Source: Streptomyces griseorubiginosus
Lineage (GTDB): Bacteria > Actinomycetota > Actinomycetes > Streptomycetales > Streptomycetaceae
Direction: 5' to 3'
Assembly: GCF_017614965.1 (NCBI RefSeq)
Contig: NZ_WVUG01000042.1
Span: 1 to 41,608 of the forward strand
DNA: 41,608 nucleotides
A program made the translations under genes and the position numbers. Below the pieces are notes generated by a model. The model did not search any database. It was not told the origin of the DNA and saw only the letters and a program-made list of their open reading frames with translations. Below are positions 34,567-41,608 of this stretch, piece by piece (position 1 is the first letter of the stretch; each line of letters starts with the position of its first letter).

Positions 34567-35858
34567 TCGGTACCGCCCTGGGGAGTGAGGTCGAGGGTGG
34601 CCCGGACGCTCCAGCCGCCGCCGGGTGCCGGGCCGGCGCTCACGTCGCCGCCGTAGAGAGCCGCCCGTTCGCGCAGCCCCACCAGGCCGTGTCCTTCCTC
34701 GCCCGGCGGTCCGGGCAGCAGCGCGGGGCCGGTGTCCTGGACGCGGATGGTCAAGGAGGTGTCCTCCACGAGGATCGCCAGGTGGACCCGGGTGTCGGGG
34801 CCGGCGTGCTTGAGGGTGTTGGTGAGGGCTTCCTGCACGATCCGGTACACCGTCAACTGCACCCCGCCGTCGAGGGTTTCCACGTCCCCGGCGGTGCGGT
34901 AGACGACCTCGAGACCGGCGGCGCGCACCCCGGCGCACAGGGCGTCGATGTCGGCGAGTCCGGGTTGCGGGCTGAGCGCGGGCTCGGCGCCGGACGTGCC
35001 CGCGCTCTCGCGCAACACGCCGAGCACCCGCCGCAGTTCGCCCAGCGCCTGACGGCCGGTGTCACCGATGAGCTCCAGAGCTTCCTTGCCGCGTTCGGGG
35101 GCCAGGTCGGTGGCGTATCTGCCGGCGTCGGCGAGGGTGATGATGACGGACAGGTTGTGGCCGACGATGTCGTGCATCTCGCGGGCCACCCGGGCCCGTT
35201 CCGTGGCGACGGCCAGCCTGCCGCGCTGGTCGCGCTCGATCTCGAGGCGGGCCGCCCGCTCGCGCAGACCGGCGAGCTGAGCCCGGCGGATGCGGACCGT
35301 CAGCCCCAGCGCGAGGGCCGCGGTCGCCGTGCTCAGCAGGAAGAACAGTGCGTCCCACACCGACACCGCGTGCGACACGCGCAGCGCGACCACGGTCAGG
35401 GCGCCCGCCATGACCGCGCAGGCCCAGGGCAGTTGTCGAAGCCGCCCGTGCAGCACCAGGCTGTAGAGGGCGATGAACAGGGCGAAGTCCGCGCGCAGTC
35501 CGGCGCCCAGGGACCACTGCAGCAGGAAGACGGCCGTGATGACGCCGAAGGTCATCAGCGGCCGTCGCCGCCGCCACAGCAGCGGCAGCACCAGTCCGAC
35601 CTGCACCGCCAGCATCGCTGGCAGGGGCAGGTCGGTGAGGGCGAGGCGGAGCCGGTGCGGTCCGTCGTCGTCCGTGGTGGCGCCGATGGCGTGCAGCAGG
35701 TCCGGCACGCAGAACAGCAGGAAGACCAGGACCACGACCGCGGTGTCCAGCACCCACGGCCGCGCCCGGTCGGCCTGCCGCAGCCGCTGGCCGGTCCGGG
35801 CGAGCCGGGCGACCAGCGGCCCCAGCCCGCCGGCGTCGTCGAAGGTCACGGATGTCAC
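34563..35858 (-). CDS. Sensor histidine kinase (HisKA_3 type)
   Basis: The 431-aa kinase has several N-terminal hydrophobic segments (about 35-190), then HisKA_3 with the phospho-His in AREMHDIVGHNLSV. The HATPase_c domain follows (VYRIVQEALTNTLKHAGP as N box, GHGLVGLRERAALYGG as G box). The GTG start at 35858 lacks a good ribosome binding site; the GTG at 35849 has GGGTGA in front and may be the true start. It begins 19 nt after the ABC permease gene. It probably senses cell-envelope stress or the exported compound. Confidence 0.92.
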   Translation of the reverse strand: MTSVTFDDAGGLGPLVARLARTGQRLRQADRARPWVLDTAVVVLVFLLFCVPDLLHAIGATTDDDGPHRLRLALTDLPLPAMLAVQVGLVLPLLWRRRRPLMTFGVITAVFLLQWSLGAGLRADFALFIALYSLVLHGRLRQLPWACAVMAGALTVVALRVSHAVSVWDALFFLLSTATAALALGLTVRIRRAQLAGLRERAARLEIERDQRGRLAVATERARVAREMHDIVGHNLSVIITLADAGRYATDLAPERGKEALELIGDTGRQALGELRRVLGVLRESAGTSGAEPALSPQPGLADIDALCAGVRAAGLEVVYRTAGDVETLDGGVQLTVYRIVQEALTNTLKHAGPDTRVHLAILVEDTSLTIRVQDTGPALLPGPPGEEGHGLVGLRERAALYGGDVSAGPAPGGGWSVRATLDLTPQGGTE

Positions 35859-35877
35859 CCGTCCATGGTGCAGGCGC

Positions 35878-36720
35878 TCAGACGTCGCTGCGCACCAGCC
35901 GGTAGGCCGCGCCGGCCAGCGCGAGGACCGTCCAGCCGAGGAAGACCCAGAGTCCGGCGCCGGGCGAGAGGCTGGTGGCGTCGTGGGTGAGGGCGTACAT
36001 CGACTGACCGGCGTTGCTCGGCAGGTAGGGGCTGATGTTGTCCTGCCAGGAGCTGGGCAGCAGCGTCACCAGGCCCGGGATCAGCATGAGCGTGGCGACC
36101 AGCACCGAGATCCCGCCGGCCACCGAGCGCAGCAGCATGCCCAGGGCCGCGCCGATCACCCCGACCAGGCCGAGGTAGAGCCCGGCGCCGAACAGGGCAC
36201 GGACGACACCGGCGTGGGAGAGGCTCATGGCCGCCGGCGTGCCGGAGACGATGCCGCTGCCGATCTGGAAGGTGACGAACGCGCCGATCGTGCCGACGAC
36301 GAGCACGACCACGCCGTACAGGGCGGCCTTGGACCACAGCACGGGCAGCCGGCGCGGCACCGCGGCCAGCGTCGAGCGGATCATGCCGGTGGAGTACTCG
36401 CCCGCGGTGACCAGGACACCGAGGACGCCGAGGGCCAGCTGGGCGAAGTCCGTGCCGAACAGGGACAGTTCGACGCCCGTCCGGCTGGCGAAGTCCTTGT
36501 CGAGGGTGCCGGAGTCGTACCCGGACTTGTAGCGGGCGGTGGCGATCAGCCCGAAGGCGACGAGGAACAGCAGCCCGAGCCCCAGCGTGATCCAGGTGGA
36601 GCGCAGGGACCACAGCTTGGCCCACTCCGAGCGCAGCACTCCCGCCGTGGTGACCCGGTAGGCGGGGCGTTCGGAGGTGGTGGTGGGCGGTGTCTCGGTG
36701 GTCGCGGTGATGGTGGTCAT
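35878..36720 (-). CDS. ABC transporter permease (ABC-2 type)
   Basis: The 280-aa membrane protein has six hydrophobic segments. It contains the ABC-2 pattern VLRSEWAKLWSLRSTWITLG, and TAGEYSTGMIRSTLAAVPRR between segments. An N-terminal Thr-rich tail (TTITATTETPPTTT) precedes the first helix. The ATG at 36720 overlaps the ATPase stop (ATGA) and follows GGGAGG. It forms an exporter with the adjacent ATPase. Confidence 0.93.
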   Translation of the reverse strand: MTTITATTETPPTTTSERPAYRVTTAGVLRSEWAKLWSLRSTWITLGLGLLFLVAFGLIATARYKSGYDSGTLDKDFASRTGVELSLFGTDFAQLALGVLGVLVTAGEYSTGMIRSTLAAVPRRLPVLWSKAALYGVVVLVVGTIGAFVTFQIGSGIVSGTPAAMSLSHAGVVRALFGAGLYLGLVGVIGAALGMLLRSVAGGISVLVATLMLIPGLVTLLPSSWQDNISPYLPSNAGQSMYALTHDATSLSPGAGLWVFLGWTVLALAGAAYRLVRSDV

Positions 36721-37655
36721 GCCGCCCTCCCGGGGGTCTCGATGGCGGTCGTGGTGCCGTGGTACTCCACCGCGTCCCTGGTCAGGTCCATGAAGGCCTG
36801 CTCCAGCGACACCGTGCGGGAGCTGAGCTCGAACAGGGCGATGCCGTGCTCGGCCGCCTTCAGGCCGATCTCGCGGGCGGTGATCCCGGTGACCTGGAGT
36901 TCTTCGGAGCCGATGTGTCCGGTGATGTCGACGCCGGGTCCGGCCAGCACCTCCCGCAGCCGCGCCGGGTCCTGGGTGGCCACCGTCACGGTGTCGCCGC
37001 CGGCCTGGCGGACCAGGTCCGAGACGGTGGTGTCGGCCAGCAGCCGGCCCCGTCCGACGATGATCAGGTGGTCGGCGACGAGGGCCATCTCGCTCATCAG
37101 ATGCGAGGAGACGAAGACCGTACGGCCCTCCTCGGCGAGCGAGGTCAGCAGGTTGCGGATCCACAGCACGCCCTCCGGGTCGAGCCCGTTGACCGGCTCG
37201 TCCAGCATGACCGTCTGCGGGTCGCCGAGCAGGGCGGCCGCGATGCCGAGCCGCTGCCCCATGCCGAGCGAGAAGGCGCCGGCCCGCTTCCGGGCCACAC
37301 TGCCCAGTCCCGCGAGATCGATGACCTCGTCGACGCGGGCGCGCGGGATGCCGTGGGTCAGGGCCAGTGCCTTGAGGTGGTTGTAGGCCGAGCGGCCCGG
37401 GTGGATCGACTTCGCCTCCAGGAGCGCGCCGACCTCCTGAAGCGGCGCGCGGTGCTGGGCGTAGCGACGGCCGTTGACCGTCACGGAACCGCTGGTCGGG
37501 GCGTCCAGCCCGACGATCATGCGCATGGTGGTGGACTTGCCCGCGCCGTTGGGTCCCAGGAAGCCCGTCACCGTGCCCGGCTTGACGACGAAGTCGAGCC
37601 CGTCCACGGCCGTCTTCTCCCCGTACCTCTTGGTGAGCTGCTGTGCCTCGATCAT
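36717..37655 (-). CDS. ABC transporter ATP-binding protein (daunorubicin-resistance DrrA-like type)
   Basis: The 312-aa ATPase has Walker A GPNGAGKST (34-42), signature FSLGMGQRLGIA, Walker B TVMLDEPVNGLDPEG and the H-loop SSHLMSEM. A C-terminal regulatory extension is present (about 215-312). The signature is LGMGQ instead of LSGGQ, as in the DrrA/bacitracin-type subfamily. It leads the four-gene leftward operon ATPase-permease-kinase-regulator, a layout typical of antimicrobial peptide or antibiotic export and sensing modules. Confidence 0.95.
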   Translation of the reverse strand: MIEAQQLTKRYGEKTAVDGLDFVVKPGTVTGFLGPNGAGKSTTMRMIVGLDAPTSGSVTVNGRRYAQHRAPLQEVGALLEAKSIHPGRSAYNHLKALALTHGIPRARVDEVIDLAGLGSVARKRAGAFSLGMGQRLGIAAALLGDPQTVMLDEPVNGLDPEGVLWIRNLLTSLAEEGRTVFVSSHLMSEMALVADHLIIVGRGRLLADTTVSDLVRQAGGDTVTVATQDPARLREVLAGPGVDITGHIGSEELQVTGITAREIGLKAAEHGIALFELSSRTVSLEQAFMDLTRDAVEYHGTTTAIETPGRAA

Positions 37656-37731
37656 CCGCGTGCTCTCTCTCGGTCCGCGGCACCCGTCGGCCGCCGCACC
37701 TCACACGCTAGGGAACCGGACCGTCCGATCC

Positions 37732-37772
37732 GGTGGTACCGCGGTTCGATCTACGCCGGGCGGGTGGTACCG
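37732..37772 (-). promoter_or_regulatory. GGTGGTACCG direct repeats before the ABC operon
   Basis: GGTGGTACCG occurs at 37732-37741 and 37763-37772, 31 bp apart (about three helical turns), with a shorter GGGTAC just after. They lie 77-117 nt upstream of the ABC ATPase. Direct repeats at helical spacing suit a NarL-type response regulator, so the operon may be autoregulated. The 37656-37777 gap holds no gene. Confidence 0.5.
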
Positions 37773-37777
37773 GGGTA

Positions 37778-38143
37778 CTACGCGGGGTTGCGCCCCCGGG
37801 GTCGGTCGCCTTCGGCGTTCAGCACGAGATCGAGCAGTCCGGGAAAGCGCGCCTCGAACTCCTCGCGGCGCAGCCGGTTGACCCGCCGGGGCCCCTCGTC
37901 GCGCTGCTCCACCAGGCCGGCACCGCGCAGGACGGAGAAGTGGTGGCTGAGCGCGGCCTTGCCGACCGGCACGTCGAAGCTTCCGCAGCTGCGGCTCCAG
38001 TCGGCGCAGCCCGCGAGTTCGCGGATCAGCTGCAGGCGCACGGGATCGGCCAGCGCGGACAGCGCGGTGAGCACGGAGACGTCCTCGGGATCGGTGTGCA
38101 CCGGTGCCGCGCGGTGACCGCCGCCCACAGCCTGCTTCGCCAT
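37778..38143 (-). CDS. ArsR-family transcriptional regulator
   Basis: From the ATG at 38143 the protein is 121 aa, with a winged HTH (LSALADPVRLQLIRELAG, DVPVGKAALSHHFSVLRGAGLVEQRDEGPRRVNRLRREEF). Two cysteines (GCADWSRSCG) lie between helices, where redox-sensing or metal-sensing ArsR proteins often carry them. GGGGAGAGGGG supports the start. It diverges from a quinone reductase gene and probably represses it, as in thiol/quinone-stress ArsR systems; that is inference. Confidence 0.92.
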   Translation of the reverse strand: MAKQAVGGGHRAAPVHTDPEDVSVLTALSALADPVRLQLIRELAGCADWSRSCGSFDVPVGKAALSHHFSVLRGAGLVEQRDEGPRRVNRLRREEFEARFPGLLDLVLNAEGDRPRGRNPA

Positions 38144-38187
38144 GCCCCTCTCCCCGTCCCCCGTCGTCCCGTCCACACCGCTTGCCG

Positions 38188-38240
38188 AGTGTTCGATGAA
38201 TATCTTACAGTCCCAGTGTTCGCTTTCCATTGAACACTGG
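38188..38240. promoter_or_regulatory. ArsR-type operators between the regulator and quinone reductase
   Basis: CCAGTGTTC (38213-38221) and GAACACTGG (38232-38240) form a perfect 9-bp-arm inverted repeat with a 10-nt spacer. A further half-site AGTGTTCG at 38188-38195 repeats the left arm 27 bp away. The extended pattern GTGTTC[GA]ATG[AG]A occurs at 38190-38201 and, inverted, at 38237-38226. Confidence 0.6.
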
Positions 38241-38274
38241 CCGATGAAGACGGACCGAGAGGCGGGGACGACCC

Positions 38275-39252
38275 ATGCGCGCAGTCGAGTTCCAGGAGTA
38301 CGGCGGCCCCGAGGTACTGAAGGTCGTGGCGGCCGACATCCCCGAACCGCTGGCCGATCAGGTGACCATCGACACGGCCTATGTCGGCGTGAACTTCGCG
38401 GACCTCAAGGCACGCGCCGAGGGCTACCGGGTGCCGTCGCTGCCCTTCCGCCCCGGTCTGGAGGTCTCCGGCCGGGTCCGGGCCGTCGGCGAGGGCGTCG
38501 AGGGTCTGCGTCCCGGCCAGGAGGTGGTGGCGCTCGTCGAGGGCGGGGCGTACGCGGAGGTCGTCCTCGCCGAGCCGGCCACCGTCTTCCCGCTCCCCGA
38601 GGGCCTGGACCTGCGGACGGCGGCCACGCTGCCCACGGTGCTGCCGACGGCGCACGCCCTGCTCCACGAGGTGGGCCGGCTGCGCGCCGGGGAGAGCGTG
38701 CTGGTGCACGGCGCGGCCGGCGGTGTCGGCACGGCGGCCGGACAGCTGGCCCGGGCGGCCGGCGCCGGCGCGGTCTACGGCGTGGTCTCCTCCGTGGGCA
38801 AGGCCGAGCACGCCCTCAAGCACGGCTACGACGAGGTGTTCACCGCCGGCACCTTCGCCGAGGACGTCCGCCGAGCGACCGGTGGCAGGGGCGTCGACCT
38901 GATCCTCGACCCCGTCGGCGGGGACACCCTGCGTCGGGGCCTCGAAGCACTGGCCGTCTTCGGACGCCTGGTCTCCTTCGGCAACGCGAGCGGAGCCGAG
39001 CCGTGGCGGGTGGGCCAGCAGGAGCTGTATCCGTACGGCAGCTCCGTCGCCGGATTCTCCATCCTCAGCCTGGCCCGGTCCGCGCCCGAGGAGCTGCGCT
39101 CCCTGACCGGGCGAGCCTTCCGCAAGGTCACCGACGGCACGGTGAGCCTTCCCGTCACCGCGGAGTTCGCGCTGTCGGACGCGGCCGAGGCCCACCGTCT
39201 GATGGGCGGGCGCACCTCCACGGGCAAGCTGCTGCTGCGCACCACCGACTGA
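38275..39252 (+). CDS. NADPH:quinone oxidoreductase (zeta-crystallin-like)
   Basis: The 325-aa medium-chain reductase starts MRAVEFQEYGGPEVLKVV. It has FRPGLEVSGRVRAVGEGVEGLRPGQ and the nucleotide motif VLVHGAAGGVGTAAGQLAR (about 142-160). The catalytic zinc residues are absent, as expected for quinone oxidoreductases. It is transcribed from the ArsR-controlled divergent promoter. It likely reduces quinones or electrophiles to limit redox stress. Confidence 0.93.
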   Translation: MRAVEFQEYGGPEVLKVVAADIPEPLADQVTIDTAYVGVNFADLKARAEGYRVPSLPFRPGLEVSGRVRAVGEGVEGLRPGQEVVALVEGGAYAEVVLAEPATVFPLPEGLDLRTAATLPTVLPTAHALLHEVGRLRAGESVLVHGAAGGVGTAAGQLARAAGAGAVYGVVSSVGKAEHALKHGYDEVFTAGTFAEDVRRATGGRGVDLILDPVGGDTLRRGLEALAVFGRLVSFGNASGAEPWRVGQQELYPYGSSVAGFSILSLARSAPEELRSLTGRAFRKVTDGTVSLPVTAEFALSDAAEAHRLMGGRTSTGKLLLRTTD

Positions 39253-39265
39253 GCGGCGCCCGCGG

Positions 39266-40318
39266 TCAGCCGGCGTGGCGGCGGACGGCGCCGATGAGGC
39301 GGTCGACGTCCTCCGGGGTGGTGGCGAAGGACGTGACGAGGCGGACGACGCCTGGCTCCCAGCGGTCGTGGTAGAAGGCGTAGCCGTCGCCCAGGAGTCC
39401 GTCGATGACCTGACGGGGCAGACGGCAGAAGAGGATGTTGGCGTCGGCGGCACCGAGCAGTGCGACGTCGGGCACGGCCTTCAGGCCCTCCTGGAGACGG
39501 GCCGCCATGGCGTTGGCGTGCGCCGCGTTGCGCAGCCACAGGTCGTCGGTGAGGTAGGCGTCGAACTGGGCGGCGTGGAAGCGCATCTTGGCGGCGAGCT
39601 GGCCGGCGCGCTTGGCGCGGAAGGACAGTTCGGCGGTGAGTGAGCGGTCGAAGACGACGATCGCGTCGGCGGTCATGGTGCCGTTCTTGGTGGCCCCGAA
39701 GGACAGCAGGTCGACGCCGGCCCGCCAGGTCACGTCGGCGGGCGCGCAGCCGAGGGCGGCGACGGCACCGGCGAAGCGGGCACCGTCCATGTGCAGACGC
39801 AGCCCGGCGTCCTTGGTGATCGACCCCAGGGTGCGTATCTCGTCCGGGGTGTAGACGGCACCGGTCTCGGTGGCCTGGGTGACGCTCACCACGGAGGGCT
39901 CCACGCTGTGCACGTCCCCGGCCTTGTGGCGTACGGCGGCGCGCAGCACCTCGGGATCGATCTTGGCGTCGGATCCACCGAGCCCCACGAGCTTCGCGCC
40001 CGCGGTGTAGAACTCGGGAGCCCCGCACTCGTCGTTGTTGATGTGGCTGTCCCGATGGCACAGCACGCTGCCCCAGGGCGGGGTGAGAGCGGCGAGGCTG
40101 AGCGCGTTGGCGGCGGAGCCGGTGGAGACCAGCAGGACGTCGACGTCCCGCTCGAACACCTCGCACAGCCGGCGCCGGACCGTGGCCGTGATGTCGTCGG
40201 CGCCGTAGGGCAGGGCCTGGCCCGCGGCGGCCCGGCTGACGGCCTCGAGGACCTCCGGGGAGGCGCCGGCGGTGTTGTCGCTGCTGAAGACGCGGGCTGC
40301 GGGAGGAGCGGTGCTCAT
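39266..40318 (-). CDS. Low-specificity L-threonine aldolase (PLP enzyme)
   Basis: The 350-aa fold-type I PLP enzyme cleaves threonine or allo-threonine and related beta-hydroxy amino acids to glycine and an aldehyde. FSSDNTAGASPEV opens the protein. HRDSHINNDECGAPEF and LRLHMDGARFAGAVAALG (with Asp178) form the cofactor site, and Lys211 in LLSFGATKNGTM holds PLP. AAGGA before the ATG at 40318 fits. It lies 20 nt after a TetR gene on the same strand, so the pair is probably co-transcribed. Confidence 0.9.
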   Translation of the reverse strand: MSTAPPAARVFSSDNTAGASPEVLEAVSRAAAGQALPYGADDITATVRRRLCEVFERDVDVLLVSTGSAANALSLAALTPPWGSVLCHRDSHINNDECGAPEFYTAGAKLVGLGGSDAKIDPEVLRAAVRHKAGDVHSVEPSVVSVTQATETGAVYTPDEIRTLGSITKDAGLRLHMDGARFAGAVAALGCAPADVTWRAGVDLLSFGATKNGTMTADAIVVFDRSLTAELSFRAKRAGQLAAKMRFHAAQFDAYLTDDLWLRNAAHANAMAARLQEGLKAVPDVALLGAADANILFCRLPRQVIDGLLGDGYAFYHDRWEPGVVRLVTSFATTPEDVDRLIGAVRRHAG

Positions 40319-40338
40319 GGTGGTGTCCTTACGGTCCG

Positions 40339-41013
40339 TCAGGTGCGGGGGTGTTCGGTGACCGCGGGTCGCGCTCGCCCCGGGTCCGCGGCCTCGATGA
40401 GCTGGCGCAGGGCGCCGAAGTAGACCTCGTGATCGGTCACGGCTGGCACGATCGCGGCGAGGTGGGCGGTCAGCGCGGGGAACCGGTCCGGGTCGAGGGC
40501 GGCCAGGGCGGTGCGGGTGGCCACCCGGGCGGGTCCGGGGTCGCGGTGGTCGACGAAGCCGGCGCTGCCGAGGGTGAGCAGATACATCCGCCGGTACGCG
40601 GTGATCGCCTCCCGCGGGGTCATGCCGGCGGCGAGACTGTCGGCGAGTTGCGGCTCGGCCAGCCGGGCGAGCAGATTCGGGCCGAGCCACGGGCGCGTCC
40701 CGCGCAGGGCGAGCAGGCCGGGATGGGCCGCCAACAGCTCGTACAGCGCGGTGAACCGGGCCTCGGTGGCGGCGGCCCACTCGGTACCGGGCTCGACGTC
40801 GGGCAGCTTGGCTGCCACCTGGTCGACGCACAGGTCGAGCAGTCCCGCCAGGTCAGTACAGCGCCGCTGGAGGGAGGCGAGCGAGATCTCCAGCCGCACG
40901 GCCAAGGCCCGGAAGGTCAGTGCCTCGGGCCCGCCTTCGTCGACGAGCCCGAGGGCGGCTTCGGCGATGCGCTCAGGGGTCGCGCGGTCGAGAGCCGCGG
41001 AGTGGCGGGGCAT
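40339..41013 (-). CDS. TetR-family transcriptional regulator
   Basis: From the ATG at 41013 the protein is 224 aa, with a TetR HTH (PERIAEAALGLVDEGGPEALTFRALAVRLEISLASLQRRCTDL) and a long helical C-terminal domain. I chose 41013 because it starts just before the HTH; a longer frame to 41127 runs into the divergent VOC promoter. It is the upstream member of a TetR/threonine aldolase pair and divergent from a VOC gene. It probably controls both. Confidence 0.9.
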   Translation of the reverse strand: MPRHSAALDRATPERIAEAALGLVDEGGPEALTFRALAVRLEISLASLQRRCTDLAGLLDLCVDQVAAKLPDVEPGTEWAAATEARFTALYELLAAHPGLLALRGTRPWLGPNLLARLAEPQLADSLAAGMTPREAITAYRRMYLLTLGSAGFVDHRDPGPARVATRTALAALDPDRFPALTAHLAAIVPAVTDHEVYFGALRQLIEAADPGRARPAVTEHPRT

Positions 41014-41021
41014 GCGGGTCA

Positions 41022-41040
41022 GTGTACGGTACGGCGTATC
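41022..41040. promoter_or_regulatory. Possible TetR operator
   Basis: TACGGTACGGCGTA (41025-41038) with the short dyad GTAC-G-GTAC (41024-41032) lies just before the TetR ATG in the divergent TetR/VOC region. GTAC-centred dyads are common TetR sites in Streptomyces. Confidence 0.35.
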
Positions 41041-41089
41041 GATCTGGTGGGTCGCACATCCACCCCCGTTACCCGGGCAGCAGTACCGC

Positions 41090-41482
41090 ATGAAGCCCCA
41101 ACCGCGTTTCACGCTGGCCGCGACCACCCTCGACGCACCGAACGCCCGCGCGCTCGCGCACTTCTACCAGGGCCTGCTGGGCTGGCCGATCCGGAAGGAG
41201 GAGCCGGACTGGGTGGAGATCGCGCCGCCCGACGGCGGCCAGGGGCTGTCGTTCCAGACCGAGCCTCTCTTCACCCGACCCCAGTGGCCCTCCACCCGCT
41301 CCGACCAGCAGATGATGATGCACCTGGACATCGAGGTGACGGATCTCCCGTCAGCCGTCGAGCACGCCCTGGCGCTCGGAGCCACCATGGCGGACTTCCA
41401 GCCCCAGCACGATGTACGCGTGCTGTACGACCCGGCCGGCCACCCCTTCTGCCTCTTCACGGCCGACGGCCACGACGCCTGA
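41090..41482 (+). CDS. VOC-family protein
   Basis: This 130-aa glyoxalase-fold protein begins FTLAATTLDAPNARALAHFYQGLLGW and ends with VRVLYDPAGHPFCLFTAD. It resembles small Streptomyces VOC proteins with DUF-like sequences rather than true glyoxalase I. Its ribosome binding site is weak. It is divergent from the TetR gene. Function unknown. Confidence 0.85.
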   Translation: MKPQPRFTLAATTLDAPNARALAHFYQGLLGWPIRKEEPDWVEIAPPDGGQGLSFQTEPLFTRPQWPSTRSDQQMMMHLDIEVTDLPSAVEHALALGATMADFQPQHDVRVLYDPAGHPFCLFTADGHDA

Positions 41483-41557
41483 GATCCGACCGCCATGACC
41501 TCCGGGCCGGTGATGTCTCAACGACGGCTGTCCGGCCTGCCCATGCCCTCGGTGAGG

Positions 41558-41608
41558 TCAGTGGTGCGGGGGGTTGCGGCGTGGGGTGATGACGGCGTTG
41601 GGCAGGGC
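41558..41608 (-). CDS. C-terminal end of a leftward gene (cut by window edge)
   Basis: On the minus strand, 16 codons from the right edge read ALPNAVITPRRNPPHH and then TGA at 41560-41558. Nearly every third base is G or C, as in real genes here, and the opposite frame is not like that. The product cannot be named from this tail. 41483-41557 is otherwise empty. Confidence 0.5.
   Translation of the reverse strand, partial: ALPNAVITPRRNPPHH

Noticed and set aside
41495..41608. A plus-strand gene starting MTSGPVMSQRR at the right edge
   Set aside because: Third-position GC is poor and there is no ribosome binding site; the minus-strand tail looks more like coding sequence.

Overview
The window is high-GC actinobacterial chromosome, most likely Streptomyces. 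The support is a strong G/C preference at third codon positions, frequent GTG starts, a Tat-exported protein, SpoIIE-type PP2C phosphatases, a NarL-type two-component system beside a daunorubicin-type ABC exporter, and many one-component regulators next to small enzymes. I see no rRNA, tRNA, CRISPR array, insertion sequence or phage gene. No gene-free gap exceeds about 250 bp. Names rest on reading motifs by eye, without database searches.

Layout. 1-1.8 kb: the 5' end of an SGNH hydrolase, a 3-hydroxyisobutyrate-dehydrogenase-like enzyme and a divergent TetR regulator around a tandem operator array. 1.8-4.4 kb: a Tat-exported protein behind a LacI-type operator, converging on a solo RutA-like flavin monooxygenase. 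4.5-7.4 kb: a 968-aa GAF-PAS-PAS-GAF-PP2C-HATPase regulator. 7.5-9.9 kb: an AraC regulator, a VOC protein and a type II NADH dehydrogenase-like flavoprotein. 10-15.6 kb: D-glucarate import and dehydration (gntP-type permease plus gudD), then thuA, a Gfo/Idh/MocA oxidoreductase and a TauE/SafE permease. 15.7-18.2 kb: a complete SGNH hydrolase, a second PP2C phosphatase and a hotdog thioesterase.

18.3-20.3 kb: a compact operon of GTP cyclohydrolase II, a DUF2218 protein and a quinone-reductase-like enzyme behind two TTCAAATTTGAA-type palindromes. 20.3-22.7 kb: a small hypothetical protein, a four-to-six helix membrane protein, a LacI regulator and a 64-aa peptide gene with a strong ribosome binding site. 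22.8-25.2 kb: an SRPBCC/ArsR/SRPBCC operon with twin operators, then NAD kinase. 25.5-31.3 kb: an MFS exporter, a VOC protein, a LysR/SDR divergent pair, GNAT, and two more LysR regulators. 31.4-33.9 kb: NAD-dependent malic enzyme with a DUF1275 membrane protein. 33.9-37.7 kb: an ABC exporter followed by its histidine kinase and response regulator in one overlapping operon. 37.8-41.6 kb: ArsR with a divergent quinone reductase, threonine aldolase with TetR, a VOC protein, and a cut gene at the right edge.

This looks like an accessory or stress-response part of the chromosome, with eleven transcriptional regulators and many autoregulated divergent pairs. The best candidates for something undescribed are the duplicated TetR operator array, the 64-aa peptide gene, and the ribA-DUF2218-reductase operon. 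I found no unmistakably new defence or mobile system.
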